39,777 nucleotides of DNA from Chloroflexota bacterium (GCA_026713825.1 JAPONS010000013.1:1-39777), one strand, 5' to 3'. Numbered from the stretch's first letter, positions 8,402 to 16,110 are shown. The notes: generated from the sequence alone by a model not told the origin. Translations and numbers: made by a program.

Positions 8402-8647
8402 CTAGCGTTGTTTGATCCAGTAGTCGGGGTGGTCTGCATGGAGCAGGGCGCGGCTGGTGAGGCGGCACCATGCAGGCATCTCGACGGGCGCGGCCTGGTC
8501 GCGGGCGGTGAGCTTGAGCACCTGACCCGATTGGAGGGACTGCATATGGCCGCGCAGGAGGATGAGGATCTCGCCGCAACCGAGGTGACCTGCGTCCCAC
8601 TCGGCGTCGGCGCGAATGTCGTCCGAGGTCACGTCGCGCTCCGGCAT
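8402..8647 (-). CDS. TusA-like sulfur-carrier protein with altered CPxP motif
   Basis: 81 aa from the ATG at 8647; a GTG at 8689 would add 14 residues and neither start has a strong ribosome-binding site. The fold pattern matches TusA: 'EWDAGHLGCGEILILLRGHM', 'LQSGQVLKLTARD', 'PVEMPAWCRLTSRALL'. The catalytic Cys is kept but the motif is CGEI rather than CPxP. The segment 'PAWCRLTS' is shared exactly with the TusA-like domain of the fusion protein downstream, so the two modules are paralogues. It lies 16 bp before the DsrE-like gene. The likely role is a thiol sulfur or alkyl carrier for that pair; this is inference. Confidence 0.75.
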   Translation of the reverse strand: MPERDVTSDDIRADAEWDAGHLGCGEILILLRGHMQSLQSGQVLKLTARDQAAPVEMPAWCRLTSRALLHADHPDYWIKQR

Positions 8648-8784
8648 CGAGTTCCCGGGGCTGCCAGCTTCGCCGATGCTCGCCGGCACGGGCGCAGGAT
8701 GCTGGGGCAGCTACCACTGGATACGAGAAGCGTACGGGGAGAGGGTTGGGAGTGTCAAGAGAACGGTGTCAGGGCGCGCCGCAA

Positions 8785-10011
8785 CTACTCCCAAGCGGGA
8801 CATTGGTGGGTCATGGCGATCTCGCGGCGCTCGCGGCCGGACTGCATCATGCCAAGCACGCACTCCAGGGTTGCCATGCCCCAACGGCCGTCGTGGTGGA
8901 CGGGGCGTCCCTCCCTGATGGCGTTGTACATCTCGTCCAGCTCCGCCATGCGCTCGTCGTGGACTCCCTCGACGGGGATCTCGTGCTGGCCGTCGTCGTC
9001 GTAGATGGTGAGGCCGTTGGCGGACTGGCGGATGTCGCCCGCCTCGCAGCTCACGATGACCAAGCCAGCGTCGGGCTGGAAGCCGGAGCGGAGGACGTTC
9101 CCGCGGGGGCCGAGCAGGGTGTTGGTGTCGGAGCCGCCGAAGCGCTGGGCCTCCTTGCCGCTGGCCTCATCGAAGGGGAGGCCGTTGCGGAGGGCTTTGC
9201 GCAGGTCGCGGTTGCGCTGGCGCTCCGGGACGTCGTGGGCCCAGGGCACAAGCTCAGTGGTCATGAAGTAGCCGTAGCCGTTCTTCACGATGGTCGCCGG
9301 GGTGTCGTCCTCGAACTCGAGGTAGGCGACGTAGTAGCCGGGCGACGTGCGGGCGTCCATCCACCTGGAGACGCTGCCGCGCACGCTGCGCACCATGCCG
9401 CCGCCCATCATGCGGACGACATCAAACTGGTGCGGGCCGTTGTTGTAGGGAAGGGCCCCGCCGATCTCCATATCGAGCTCATGGGGCATGCGGGGGCGGA
9501 ACATGAAGTCCACGTAGGACCAGCAGTTGATGGCCGTGACCTTGCCGAGCCGCCCGGAGGTGATGACGCGTCGCATGGCGCGGAAGCCGGCCATGAGGCT
9601 GGCGGTGTGGCCGCAGAGGAGGTTGACGCCGTTGCGCTCGGCGGCTTCCACCATGCGCTCGGCTTCCTCCAAGGTGACGGCCATGGGCTTCTCGACGACA
9701 ACGTGCTTGCCGTTGTTGGCGAGGGCCACGGTGTTCTCACAGTGGTAGATGTTGGGGGTGGATACCCAGACGACGTCCACGTCCGGGTCTTTGGCGAGGC
9801 CCTCAACGTTGTCGTAGGTGCGGCCCTCATAGCGCTCGCGGAAGGCGGAGAGGGCCTGCGGGCGGGTGTCGGCGGCGGCGACGATGTCGAGGTAGGGGGC
9901 GGCCTCCATGGCGCGGATCACCTGCACGGCGCCCGCTCCAAGGCCGGCGATGCCGACATTGAGCTTCTTCTCCGGTGCGCCGCCTCCGTTGCCCGACGGT
10001 CCTGCGATCAT
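8785..10011 (-). CDS. Gfo/Idh/MocA-family NAD(P)-dependent oxidoreductase
   Basis: 408 aa, two-domain dehydrogenase. The N-terminal Rossmann fold has 'NVGIAGLGAGAVQVI' (about residue 18) and the acidic strand end 'AAADTRPQAL'. The family signature 'VVEKPMAVTLEEAE' contains the EKP Lys. The C-terminal beta-sheet domain includes 'GRLGKVTAINCW' and the active-site 'GPHQFDVVRMMGG'. The gene is 39 bp after a phthalate 4,5-dioxygenase-like Rieske gene. In known phthalate pathways the cis-dihydrodiol dehydrogenase is also of this family, so oxidation of the diol made by the neighbour is a reasonable inference, not proof. Confidence 0.9.
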   Translation of the reverse strand: MIAGPSGNGGGAPEKKLNVGIAGLGAGAVQVIRAMEAAPYLDIVAAADTRPQALSAFRERYEGRTYDNVEGLAKDPDVDVVWVSTPNIYHCENTVALANNGKHVVVEKPMAVTLEEAERMVEAAERNGVNLLCGHTASLMAGFRAMRRVITSGRLGKVTAINCWSYVDFMFRPRMPHELDMEIGGALPYNNGPHQFDVVRMMGGGMVRSVRGSVSRWMDARTSPGYYVAYLEFEDDTPATIVKNGYGYFMTTELVPWAHDVPERQRNRDLRKALRNGLPFDEASGKEAQRFGGSDTNTLLGPRGNVLRSGFQPDAGLVIVSCEAGDIRQSANGLTIYDDDGQHEIPVEGVHDERMAELDEMYNAIREGRPVHHDGRWGMATLECVLGMMQSGRERREIAMTHQCPAWE

Positions 10012-10050
10012 AAGTCGTTCCTATCCGCGGCAAGGCCGCTCGAATGGGTG

Positions 10051-11319
10051 TTACACCATTGTCTCCATGAGCTCCTTGACCTTCTGGTTCTCCATGAAAT
10101 CGATTTCGCGGCTGAGTTCGTAGGACCAGGCACGGACGCGGTAGAGGCCGCCGTTGTAGGGCTCCTGCGGTTCCTTCCCCTCAATGAAGGCTTTGGCGGA
10201 GTTCACGAGGTAGCGGCGCATGGCGATGATGGCGCTGTCGCTGGTGCCGAGGTGCTCTTTGGTGCGGTCGGCGATGGCGCCCATGCCCTCGACGACGGCG
10301 GTGTCCTGCTCGCGGACGCCGAGGATGCCGGTGAACGTCTGGGTGCGCTGATTGTGGCGGTCCTGCAGGAAGTGGTTGGCCCTGGTGGCGCGCAGCTTGC
10401 CGGTGGCCGGGTCCAGGCTGGAGATATGCGGGGAGGGGCCGCCCAGGATGGCGTCGCGCTCGGACTGGGGCAGGGGCTCGACGGGCGACCAGATGACGCA
10501 CCAGACGTCCGTGTGCTCGTCGTCGACGGGCACCCACATGTGGCCGTGGCCGCGCTTCTGCTCCAGGTCCATCGCGATCATGGTGTAGTAGGGCATGAGC
10601 CACTGGTTGATGCGCCAGTAGTGGGTGTCATCCTCGGCGTTGCGCTGGGCGGCGAGCATGACGCCGTAGTCCGTGGGCTGGATGATCCAGCGAGGGGCCG
10701 TGTCATTGACGCGCCAGAGCATCTCCTTGCTAGAGGGGGCTGTCTTCTGATCCAACCTGGTGTGGAGGAAGCCGATGTGGCTGGAGTCGATGTCGCCCTC
10801 GGTGGCCTGGACGAAGTTGCACTCCTGGTTGTACTTCACCAGGTTGCGGTACTCGGCGGGGACGCGGCACCACTCGAGCTGGGGGAGCTCCGGGATGCGG
10901 TCCTGGGGGCCGATGTAGGCCCAGATGATGCCGCCCCACTCGCGGGTGGGGAAGCCGATGGGGCGCACCTTCCTGGCGAACTCGTACTGGGCGGGCTCGG
11001 AGGGCATGTCGACGCAGGCGCCCGCGACGTCGAACTTCCAGCCGTGGTAGATGCAGCGCAGGCCCTCGTGCTCATTGCGGCCGTAGAAGAGGGGCGCGCG
11101 CCGATGGGGGCACAGGGCCTCCACGAAGCCGATCTCGCCGTTGGTGTCGCGGAAGGCGACGAAGTCCTCGCCGAGGAGGCGGACCTCCCTGGGGTCGCAG
11201 TCCGGGTGCGGGAGGTCCTCGGAGAGGAGGACGGGGGCCCAGAAGCGGCGAAGGACCTCACCCATGGGGGTGCCCGGGCCAACCCGGCACATCAGTTCAT
11301 TGTCTTGCGCGTTCAGCAT
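10051..11319 (-). CDS. Rieske non-heme iron ring-hydroxylating oxygenase, phthalate 4,5-dioxygenase-like alpha subunit
   Basis: 422 aa. The N-terminus 'MLNAQDNELMCRVGPGTPMG' matches the phthalate 4,5-dioxygenase subgroup. The Rieske cluster is complete: 'CPHRRAPL' (C-x-H) and 'CIYHGWKFD' (C-x2-H). The mononuclear iron site shows as 'EGDIDSSHIGFLHTR' (Asp and two His), about residue 175. Such enzymes use a reductase partner, which is not seen in this window, to insert O2 into aromatic or other carboxylated substrates; members also demethylate or hydroxylate. AGGAGGG precedes the ATG. It sits between a hypothetical protein and the Gfo/Idh dehydrogenase in one minus-strand series. Substrate is unknown. 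Confidence 0.92.
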   Translation of the reverse strand: MLNAQDNELMCRVGPGTPMGEVLRRFWAPVLLSEDLPHPDCDPREVRLLGEDFVAFRDTNGEIGFVEALCPHRRAPLFYGRNEHEGLRCIYHGWKFDVAGACVDMPSEPAQYEFARKVRPIGFPTREWGGIIWAYIGPQDRIPELPQLEWCRVPAEYRNLVKYNQECNFVQATEGDIDSSHIGFLHTRLDQKTAPSSKEMLWRVNDTAPRWIIQPTDYGVMLAAQRNAEDDTHYWRINQWLMPYYTMIAMDLEQKRGHGHMWVPVDDEHTDVWCVIWSPVEPLPQSERDAILGGPSPHISSLDPATGKLRATRANHFLQDRHNQRTQTFTGILGVREQDTAVVEGMGAIADRTKEHLGTSDSAIIAMRRYLVNSAKAFIEGKEPQEPYNGGLYRVRAWSYELSREIDFMENQKVKELMETMV

Positions 11320-11373
11320 GTTTCTTCCCTCCTGTAACTGCGTCCTTTGTGAGCCTATTGATACATTGCGGCG

Positions 11374-11745
11374 CTAGGCCTGTGCCCGAATGCCGGCCTG
11401 AAGCTGCGCCATGGCCTCTTCCTTTTTGCTGACGGAAACCAGGTCGTGGGCGGCCACCACGCAGTCGAGCAAGACACGGAGCCTGTCAATGTCCTTGTGC
11501 TCCGGGCCGCTGGACTGGGCGTTGACGAGGGCATACTCGACCTGACGCCAGAGGTCGTCGAGCTCGGCCTCGCGGAAGATGAAGTGCTGGAAGCCGGAGG
11601 AGCTCTCGATGCGCTCCACGAGACTGAGGAGCGTATCCGGCGAGAAGTCGTGGATGGGCAGCGGCCGGTTGAGGTCCAAGTCCCCCTCCATAAAGGAGAT
11701 TGCGAGGCTCTCGGTGAACATATACCCGAGGGCGTTCCCAGTCAA
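11374..11745 (-). CDS. Hypothetical protein between amine-oxidase and Rieske genes
   Basis: No family recognised. 123 aa from a TTG at 11745, or 115 aa from the ATG at 11721; neither has a convincing ribosome-binding site. The sequence looks mostly alpha-helical and acidic ('SPDTLLSLVERIE', 'ELDDLWRQVEYALVN', 'DIDRLRVLLDCVVAAHDLVSVSK'), with no signal peptide or metal motif. Gaps of 18 bp upstream and 54 bp downstream put it in the same transcript as the FAD oxidase and the Rieske oxygenase. It could be a small accessory protein of that pathway. Coding is supported by location and codon use, function is unknown. Confidence 0.7.
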   Translation of the reverse strand: MTGNALGYMFTESLAISFMEGDLDLNRPLPIHDFSPDTLLSLVERIESSSGFQHFIFREAELDDLWRQVEYALVNAQSSGPEHKDIDRLRVLLDCVVAAHDLVSVSKKEEAMAQLQAGIRAQA

Positions 11746-11763
11746 TGCGACGTGTCAGTGTCC

Positions 11764-12951
11764 CTACTGGTGCAGGGGGCCTTTGTACGGGTGCTCGGCG
11801 CCGAGGGGGTCGTCCTCGGCGAAGCGGGAGGCGCGGAAGGGGCGGATGGGGTGGCCCGCGCTGTCGCCGGTCAGGACGAGCTCGGCCACCATGCGGCCGA
11901 CGACGGGGGAGAGCTTGAAGCCGTGGCCGCTGAAGCCGGTCGCGTAGTACAAGCCGCTGACCGTCGCTGAGGCGTCGAGGATGGGGTTGCCGTCGGGCGT
12001 GAGGTCGTAGAGGGAGCCGTAGCCGCCGAGGGGGGTCGTCGAGGCGAAGCCGGGGACGCGTCGTGACGCGCGGCCCCAGAAGGTGACGATGGTGTCGTGG
12101 TCGGCGTTGAGGCCGTAGTCGTCGGGGTCCACGACCTCGCTGAGGTCCTCCTCGAACATGGCGCCGGCGAGGGTGGTGGAGCCGGCGTTCACGCGGAGGT
12201 ACGTGCCGGAGGTGTGGTCCATGACGATGGGGGAGAAGGACTCCAGCGACGGGGGCCGCCGGAGGACGACCATCTGGACGCGGATGGGCGACACGGGCAG
12301 CGATTCGCGGAGGGGGGCGGCGAGCTGGTTGACCCAGGGGCCGGTGACGGCGACGACGGCGTCGGCTTCGACGAGGCCCGCGTCGGTCTCGACGCCGGTG
12401 ACGCGGCCGGCTGACGTGGCGATGGCGCGGACGGGGCAGCCGGTGACGATCTCTGCGCCGTAGTCGCGGGCGCGGTCGGCGAAGGCGTAGGTGGTGGCGA
12501 GGGGGTCGGCGTGGCCGGCGTCGGGCTCGTAGGCGGCGACTGCGACGCCGTCAAGGTCGAGCGCCGGGGCGATCTCGGCGGCATCGGCAAGGGAGACGAG
12601 GCGGATGTTGGCGCCCACGTCGCGGTTCATGGCGACGTTGGCGCGGGCGGCGTCGGCGTCGTGCTCGGCGAAGAGGAGGAGGCGGCCGGTCTGCTGGAAG
12701 CGGGGGTCGCCGCCGACGGCGTCGGCGAAGTTGCGGAAGACGGCGCCGGCCTCGACGGCCATGCGGACGAGGACGGGGTGGAGGTAGTGCTGGCGGACCA
12801 TGGCGCCGGAGCGACCGCTGGCGCCGCTGGCGAGGTGGCCCTTCTCAAGGAGGAGGACGCGGCCGGCGCCCATGCGTGCGAGGTGCATGGCGATGGAGGC
12901 GCCGTTGACGCCGCCGCCGACCACCACCACGTCCGCCGATCTCATTGTCAT
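11764..12951 (-). CDS. FAD-dependent amine/amino-acid oxidoreductase (DAO superfamily)
   Basis: 395 aa from the ATG at 12951, chosen because the FAD-binding strand begins at once ('ADVVVVGGGVNGASIAMHLA') and AGGAGG lies 12 bases upstream. The longer frame to 13059 would add a Pro-rich tail. The FAD fingerprint continues with 'VLLLEKGHLASGASGRSGAM' (Glu for ribose). The C-terminal 'YYATGFSGHGFKLSPVVGRM' is the second FAD contact typical of sarcosine oxidase beta and glycine oxidase relatives. It should oxidise a secondary amine or amino acid to an imine, giving H2O2 or passing electrons on. The substrate is unknown. First gene of the long minus-strand run. Confidence 0.88.
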   Translation of the reverse strand: MTMRSADVVVVGGGVNGASIAMHLARMGAGRVLLLEKGHLASGASGRSGAMVRQHYLHPVLVRMAVEAGAVFRNFADAVGGDPRFQQTGRLLLFAEHDADAARANVAMNRDVGANIRLVSLADAAEIAPALDLDGVAVAAYEPDAGHADPLATTYAFADRARDYGAEIVTGCPVRAIATSAGRVTGVETDAGLVEADAVVAVTGPWVNQLAAPLRESLPVSPIRVQMVVLRRPPSLESFSPIVMDHTSGTYLRVNAGSTTLAGAMFEEDLSEVVDPDDYGLNADHDTIVTFWGRASRRVPGFASTTPLGGYGSLYDLTPDGNPILDASATVSGLYYATGFSGHGFKLSPVVGRMVAELVLTGDSAGHPIRPFRASRFAEDDPLGAEHPYKGPLHQ

Positions 12952-12979
12952 GCTAGCTGTCCGCCTCCTGTTGGTGAGG

Positions 12980-13009
12980 ATTGTAGGGGGCGCGCATGGG
13001 GCGGGTAAA
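12980..13009 (-). promoter_or_regulatory. Putative promoter of the amine-oxidase/Rieske operon
   Basis: On the minus strand, TTTACC, an 18-bp spacer and TACAAT lie about 29 nt before the ATG of the FAD oxidoreductase gene. The -10 is good and the -35 is weak. Confidence 0.35.
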
Positions 13010-13461
13010 GGCGGCGGCCGCGCAGGCCGGACTGCGGTTGTCGAGGCCTGGTGCAACAAAACAGTTGGTGGCGATTAGAGGCACGCCCACCATTCGTTTG
13101 ACATTGGTCGTGATTTTCCCGTAGCTGGGTCGGAGGTTGTTTCGCCTTTGATTTATAGGGGTGGTGTCGCAATTTAGATTCAAGACAGAGAATTCTTGCA
13201 TTCTGGCCGATCCCCCGTGCACAACCGCTGACTCGGACGCCGGGGTCAACGAAAAACTCGGTGGCCTGAGAGGTTGGGCGTTGCGGGAGTTTCGGTTGGG
13301 AGGGGCGGATACGTGTTGCATGGGGAGAGGGTAAGGGGTGGGTGTGCATTCGCGCGAGGGGTTGGTGTCAGGGTGGCGGTGCCCCTGGAGCCCGGCGCCG
13401 TATGGGGTACGGGGCAGGCTTTGGCCAGGATGGAGGTTGCCGGTTTGGTCTGTTTGTCGGG

Positions 13462-13481
13462 GTTCCTGCCTGCGCAGGAAC
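13462..13481. repeat. Dispersed hairpin repeat, copy 1
   Basis: GTTCCTGC-CTGC-GCAGGAAC, a perfect 8-bp stem with a 4-nt loop, followed by GACGGG. The same architecture (stem, 4-nt loop, then GACG) recurs near 26876 and 29054, so this is a short dispersed palindrome of this genome. Confidence 0.7.
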
Positions 13482-13555
13482 GACGGGAGGGGCGCAGGAA
13501 TGATGGGAGGAGGGGGCAGGAATGACGGGAGGAGGGCGTGGGCATGACGGGGCGG
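13474..13555 (+). repeat. Degenerate tandem repeat derived from the hairpin's 3' arm
   Basis: Three 17-nt units of the form GCAGGAAYGAYGGGAGG begin at 13474, 13494 and 13516, with a fourth, more decayed unit near 13541. They repeat the right arm and tail of the adjacent hairpin, as if by slippage or repeated partial insertion. Confidence 0.65.
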
Positions 13556-13636
13556 TGGGCGAGACGAGCATCCTGAGGCGTGCGGGGCTGAGGATGATGC
13601 GGGCGGCTCGAACGTAGCTGGTGGCTGCGGAGGGGG

Positions 13637-13770
13637 GCCTTCGGGACGGACCTGCTGCGCGAGGACCTGACGGCGGAGGGCCTGATGTTCGGCGACGGGG
13701 GGATGCTTGACGTGTCGGACAGCGCCGGGCCGGGTTGGCGGTGCGGGAGGGGATGCAGGCGCACTTGTAG
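13637..13770 (+). pseudogene. Remnant of an enolase-superfamily (mandelate racemase-like) C-terminus
   Basis: The frame from 13637 reads 'GAFGTDLLREDLTAEG', then 'LMFGDGGMLDVSDSAGPG'. After a frame change near 13733 it continues 'LAVREGMQAHL' and a stop. This resembles the tail of mandelate racemase/muconate-lactonising family proteins, which end with a 'DLL..PL...DG.l.VP..PGLGVev.e' pattern. No upstream barrel with the catalytic Lys, Asp or Glu residues is present, and there is no start. It is therefore a short decayed relic, not a functional gene. The family match is from memory of the tail motif only. Confidence 0.4.
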
Positions 13771-13827
13771 CGCGGTCAGCGTTGCGGGTATGCCAACGAG
13801 GGCATGAGGGACGGCCGCTTTCCCGGG

Positions 13828-14358
13828 CTACTGGTCTTCGGCGTAGGTGAGGAGCCACTCACCGTCGAATTCCTCGTAAATGAACACCATCTTCAGTGAA
13901 CCCAGGGGGAAGCTGGCGTCGTGCCGGACCTCCCACTTGCCGGGTTCGACCTCCGTGGGCGGCGACGTTTCCTCCCCCGCAATCGTAATGCCGAAGAGTT
14001 TGAAGGGCTCCATGTTTGACTCGACCTCTTCCGCTTTCTCCGCCCAATAGGCTTCGGAGTAGAAGGCCTTCAGCGCTTCAGGATCGTACGTGTTGTAGAC
14101 GTCCCACAGTTCCATGGTCTTTGCGCTGAGGTGTGCGGCGACGTCAAAGGGTTCGGCGGGAGCGGTCTCGACCTGGGGTGTGCCGGCGGCAGGCTGGGCA
14201 GCCGTGGGCTCCGATTGCGGGGCGCCGGAGGACGGTTGCGTTGGTGCGGACGGCTCTGTAGCGACGGTGTCGGTCGGTTCGCCGCCTGAGCCGCCGCAGG
14301 CGGCGAGGAGGAGGGATAGCGCCAAGATGACCGCCACTGCCGTCCGCCACTTCATCAT
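13828..14358 (-). CDS. Predicted lipoprotein, function unknown
   Basis: 176 aa from the ATG at 14358, which follows GAGGGGGG and opens the signal peptide directly ('MMKWRTAVAVILALSLLLAAC'). The lipobox LLAAC predicts lipid attachment. A Thr/Pro/Ala/Gln-rich linker of about 60 residues leads to a small C-terminal domain: 'MELWDVYNTYDPEALKAFYSEAYWAEKAEEV', then a beta-rich 'GKWEVRHDASFPLG' and 'FIYEEFDGEWLLTYAEDQ'. The last part resembles SnoaL/NTF2-like cone folds, common in exported proteins, but this is a weak impression. A promoter with a dyad lies just upstream. No partner gene is evident. Confidence 0.8.
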   Translation of the reverse strand: MMKWRTAVAVILALSLLLAACGGSGGEPTDTVATEPSAPTQPSSGAPQSEPTAAQPAAGTPQVETAPAEPFDVAAHLSAKTMELWDVYNTYDPEALKAFYSEAYWAEKAEEVESNMEPFKLFGITIAGEETSPPTEVEPGKWEVRHDASFPLGSLKMVFIYEEFDGEWLLTYAEDQ

Positions 14359-14416
14359 GCTGCCCCCCTCGTTTATTGAGCCCCAAAGCATTGCGTGCGC
14401 CGTTGTCAGTCTCAAG

Positions 14417-14446
14417 ACGATAGTTGAGCGCAGTTTCCGCGTCAAC
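14417..14446 (-). promoter_or_regulatory. Putative promoter with overlapping dyad, lipoprotein gene
   Basis: Minus strand TTGACG, 17-bp spacer, TATCGT, about 59 nt before the ATG. The spacer and -35 lie inside an imperfect dyad (GTTGAGCGC...GCGTCAAC on the plus strand, 14423-14446) that could bind a regulator. Confidence 0.45.
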
Positions 14447-14484
14447 AAATGCGTATTTGGGCCTATGCGCTCTTACCCCCTGGC

Positions 14485-15927
14485 CTACTCTTCCTCAATA
14501 TCGTCGTAGTAGTCGGGGTCCGGCATGAGGACGAACTCCGGGTAGGACTCCATGTGGAGCTCGCCGGCGTCCTGGCCCAAGCGCTCGACCTGATGGGAAA
14601 TGCGGGCGCCAAGGGTCATGTCGAGGACCTTCCATGCGCTCCAGGAGATGCCGAACACCGTCGCGCCTATGACGGCGACGCCGAGGAGTTGGATGTGGAG
14701 TTCGGCGCCTCCGGCGATGCTGGCGGCGAGGGTGCCCCAGATGCCGGCGAAGAGGTGGGCGGGGACTGCGCCGACGACGTCGTCGATCTTCACGTACTCC
14801 AGGAAGCGCAAGCCGGCAACGACGATCAGGCCGCCGATGGCGCCAATGAGGATGGCCCAGTAGTGGTCGACGAAGTTGGGCGCGGCGGTGATGGAGACGA
14901 GGCCGGCTATTGCGCCGTTCAGGACGGCGAAGAGGTCAGTGCGGCCAAGGATGTGCCGGGACACGATGAGGGCCACCACGACGCCGGACGCGGCAGCGAG
15001 GTTTGTGTTCACGAGGACGATGCTCATCCAGACGGCGTCTACGGCGCTGCCGAGAGCGAGCTGCGAGCCGCCGTTGAAGCCGAACCAGCCGAACCAGAGG
15101 ATGAAGACGCCCAGCGTGACGACGAGGATGTTGGAGGGGGGCGTGGGGCGGACGCTGCCGTCGCGGGCGAACTTGCCGAGGCGGGGGCCGATGACGACGA
15201 GGCCGGCGAGGGCGGCCCAGCCGCCGGTGCTGTGGACGATGGTGGAGCCTGCGAAGTCGGTGAAGCCGAGGGCACTGAGCCAGCCGCCGCCCCCGGTCCA
15301 GGCGCCGATGAGGGGGTAGGTGAATCCCGTGAGGAAGAGGACGAAGAGGAAGAAGGACCACATCTTGACCCGCTCGGCGAGGGCGCCGGAGACGATGGAG
15401 GCGGTGGTGGCGACGAAGACCATCTGGAAGAACCAGCCGGACATGGAGGCGTAGGAGGACTTGGCGAGGACACCCGCTGCGGACGCACCGGCCTCGGCTT
15501 CGAGCAGCGCGGCCTCGGCGGCGGACGAGCTGTAGGTGAAGGCGAACGTGCCGATGAGCTCGCCGAGGTTGAGGCCGAGGATGGTGAGGTCTCGGCCGAC
15601 GTCGACGTACATGAGGTTGTAGCCGATGACGAAGTAGGCGAGGCCGGCGATGGAGTAGAGGCCGATGTTCTTCATGCAGATCATGGAGGCGTTCTTGGTG
15701 CGGACGGACCCGGCCTCCAGCATGGTGAAGCCGGCGCACATCCACATGACCAGGGCGCCCCAAACGAGGAAGGAGAAGGTGTTGAAGACGAAGGCGGCCT
15801 CCTCCTCAACGCCCATGGCGTGGGCGACGCCGGGGCGGAGGAGCATGAGGAGGAGGGTTGCGATGCCGGTTGCGGCGAGCATCGAGGGGATGCGGTAGCT
15901 GGTCACCAGGCCGCCAAGCGCTCTCAT
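14485..15927 (-). CDS. amt: Ammonium transporter (Amt/MEP/Rh family)
   Basis: 480 aa from the ATG at 15927, which has GAGGAGGA eight bases upstream; the longer frame to 15987 has no such site. A cleavable signal peptide ('IATLLLMLLRPGVAHA') precedes eleven expected TM helices, as in other Amt proteins. The twin pore His are visible in 'FAGSTIVHSTGGWAAL' and 'AVPAHLFAGIWGTLAA', and the signature 'GAWTGGGGWL' lies before the first. It forms a trimeric NH4+/NH3 channel in the inner membrane for nitrogen uptake. No PII (GlnK) gene is adjacent. It is divergent from a nucleobase transporter across a shared regulatory region. Confidence 0.95.
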   Translation of the reverse strand: MRALGGLVTSYRIPSMLAATGIATLLLMLLRPGVAHAMGVEEEAAFVFNTFSFLVWGALVMWMCAGFTMLEAGSVRTKNASMICMKNIGLYSIAGLAYFVIGYNLMYVDVGRDLTILGLNLGELIGTFAFTYSSSAAEAALLEAEAGASAAGVLAKSSYASMSGWFFQMVFVATTASIVSGALAERVKMWSFFLFVLFLTGFTYPLIGAWTGGGGWLSALGFTDFAGSTIVHSTGGWAALAGLVVIGPRLGKFARDGSVRPTPPSNILVVTLGVFILWFGWFGFNGGSQLALGSAVDAVWMSIVLVNTNLAAASGVVVALIVSRHILGRTDLFAVLNGAIAGLVSITAAPNFVDHYWAILIGAIGGLIVVAGLRFLEYVKIDDVVGAVPAHLFAGIWGTLAASIAGGAELHIQLLGVAVIGATVFGISWSAWKVLDMTLGARISHQVERLGQDAGELHMESYPEFVLMPDPDYYDDIEEE

Positions 15928-16045
15928 GGCAGTCCTCCTCCACGGTATCTGTGAACGAGTGGCCAAACGCCAACCGGAATCTATCACTAGGGGCTATATC
16001 CGCGCTAGGTACCGTCGCGGGCCTTCCACGCAGGTTGCGGGCAAG

Positions 16046-16075
16046 ATTGTATCGCCGTAATCGCGTTGCTGTGAA
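16046..16075 (-). promoter_or_regulatory. Putative amt promoter
   Basis: Minus strand TTCACA (5/6 to -35), 18-bp spacer, TACAAT (5/6 to -10), about 120 nt upstream of the amt start. A perfect dyad lies directly upstream of the -35. Confidence 0.5.
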
Positions 16076-16079
16076 CGCA

Positions 16080-16106
16080 GTCTCAATTCTATTGCGGAAT
16101 TGAGAC
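16080..16106. promoter_or_regulatory. Perfect 10-bp dyad between divergent amt and NCS2 promoters
   Basis: GTCTCAATTC, 7 nt, GAATTGAGAC. It is AT-rich in a GC-rich setting. Its centre falls about 54 bp upstream of the predicted amt start point and between two divergent promoters, a place typical for an activator or shared operator. It could fold as an RNA hairpin followed by TTTCTT, but no gene ends here, so a protein-binding site is the better reading. Confidence 0.5.
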
Positions 16107-16110
16107 TTTC

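Larger units (their letters stand above)
13010..13636. other. Intergenic region with no convincing gene
   Basis: About 630 bp without a recognisable coding sequence; open frames here are Pro/Arg-rich or low-complexity. The left third (to about 13260) is notably AT-richer than its surroundings. The right part holds a hairpin repeat and decayed tandem copies of it. It separates the leftward catabolic run from the lipoprotein gene and from a pseudogene remnant. Confidence 0.6.

Noticed and set aside
7081-11337. Very long plus-strand open frames (over 440 and 860 codons) opposite the Rieske, Gfo/Idh and MetE genes
   Set aside because: They are antisense frames kept open by high GC; composition is Ala/Gly/Val/Glu-biased with no family motifs, and the minus-strand genes have clear motifs and ribosome-binding sites.
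13474-13555. Tandem repeat considered as a CRISPR array
   Set aside because: Units are about 17 nt with only 3-5 nt between them and are degenerate; there are no spacers and no cas genes.
14449-15954. 501-codon plus-strand frame opposite amt
   Set aside because: Acidic low-complexity product with no recognisable domain; it mirrors the Amt coding strand.
16080-16106. Dyad as an intrinsic terminator
   Set aside because: No transcript ends there, since both flanking genes start and run away from it; an operator fits better.
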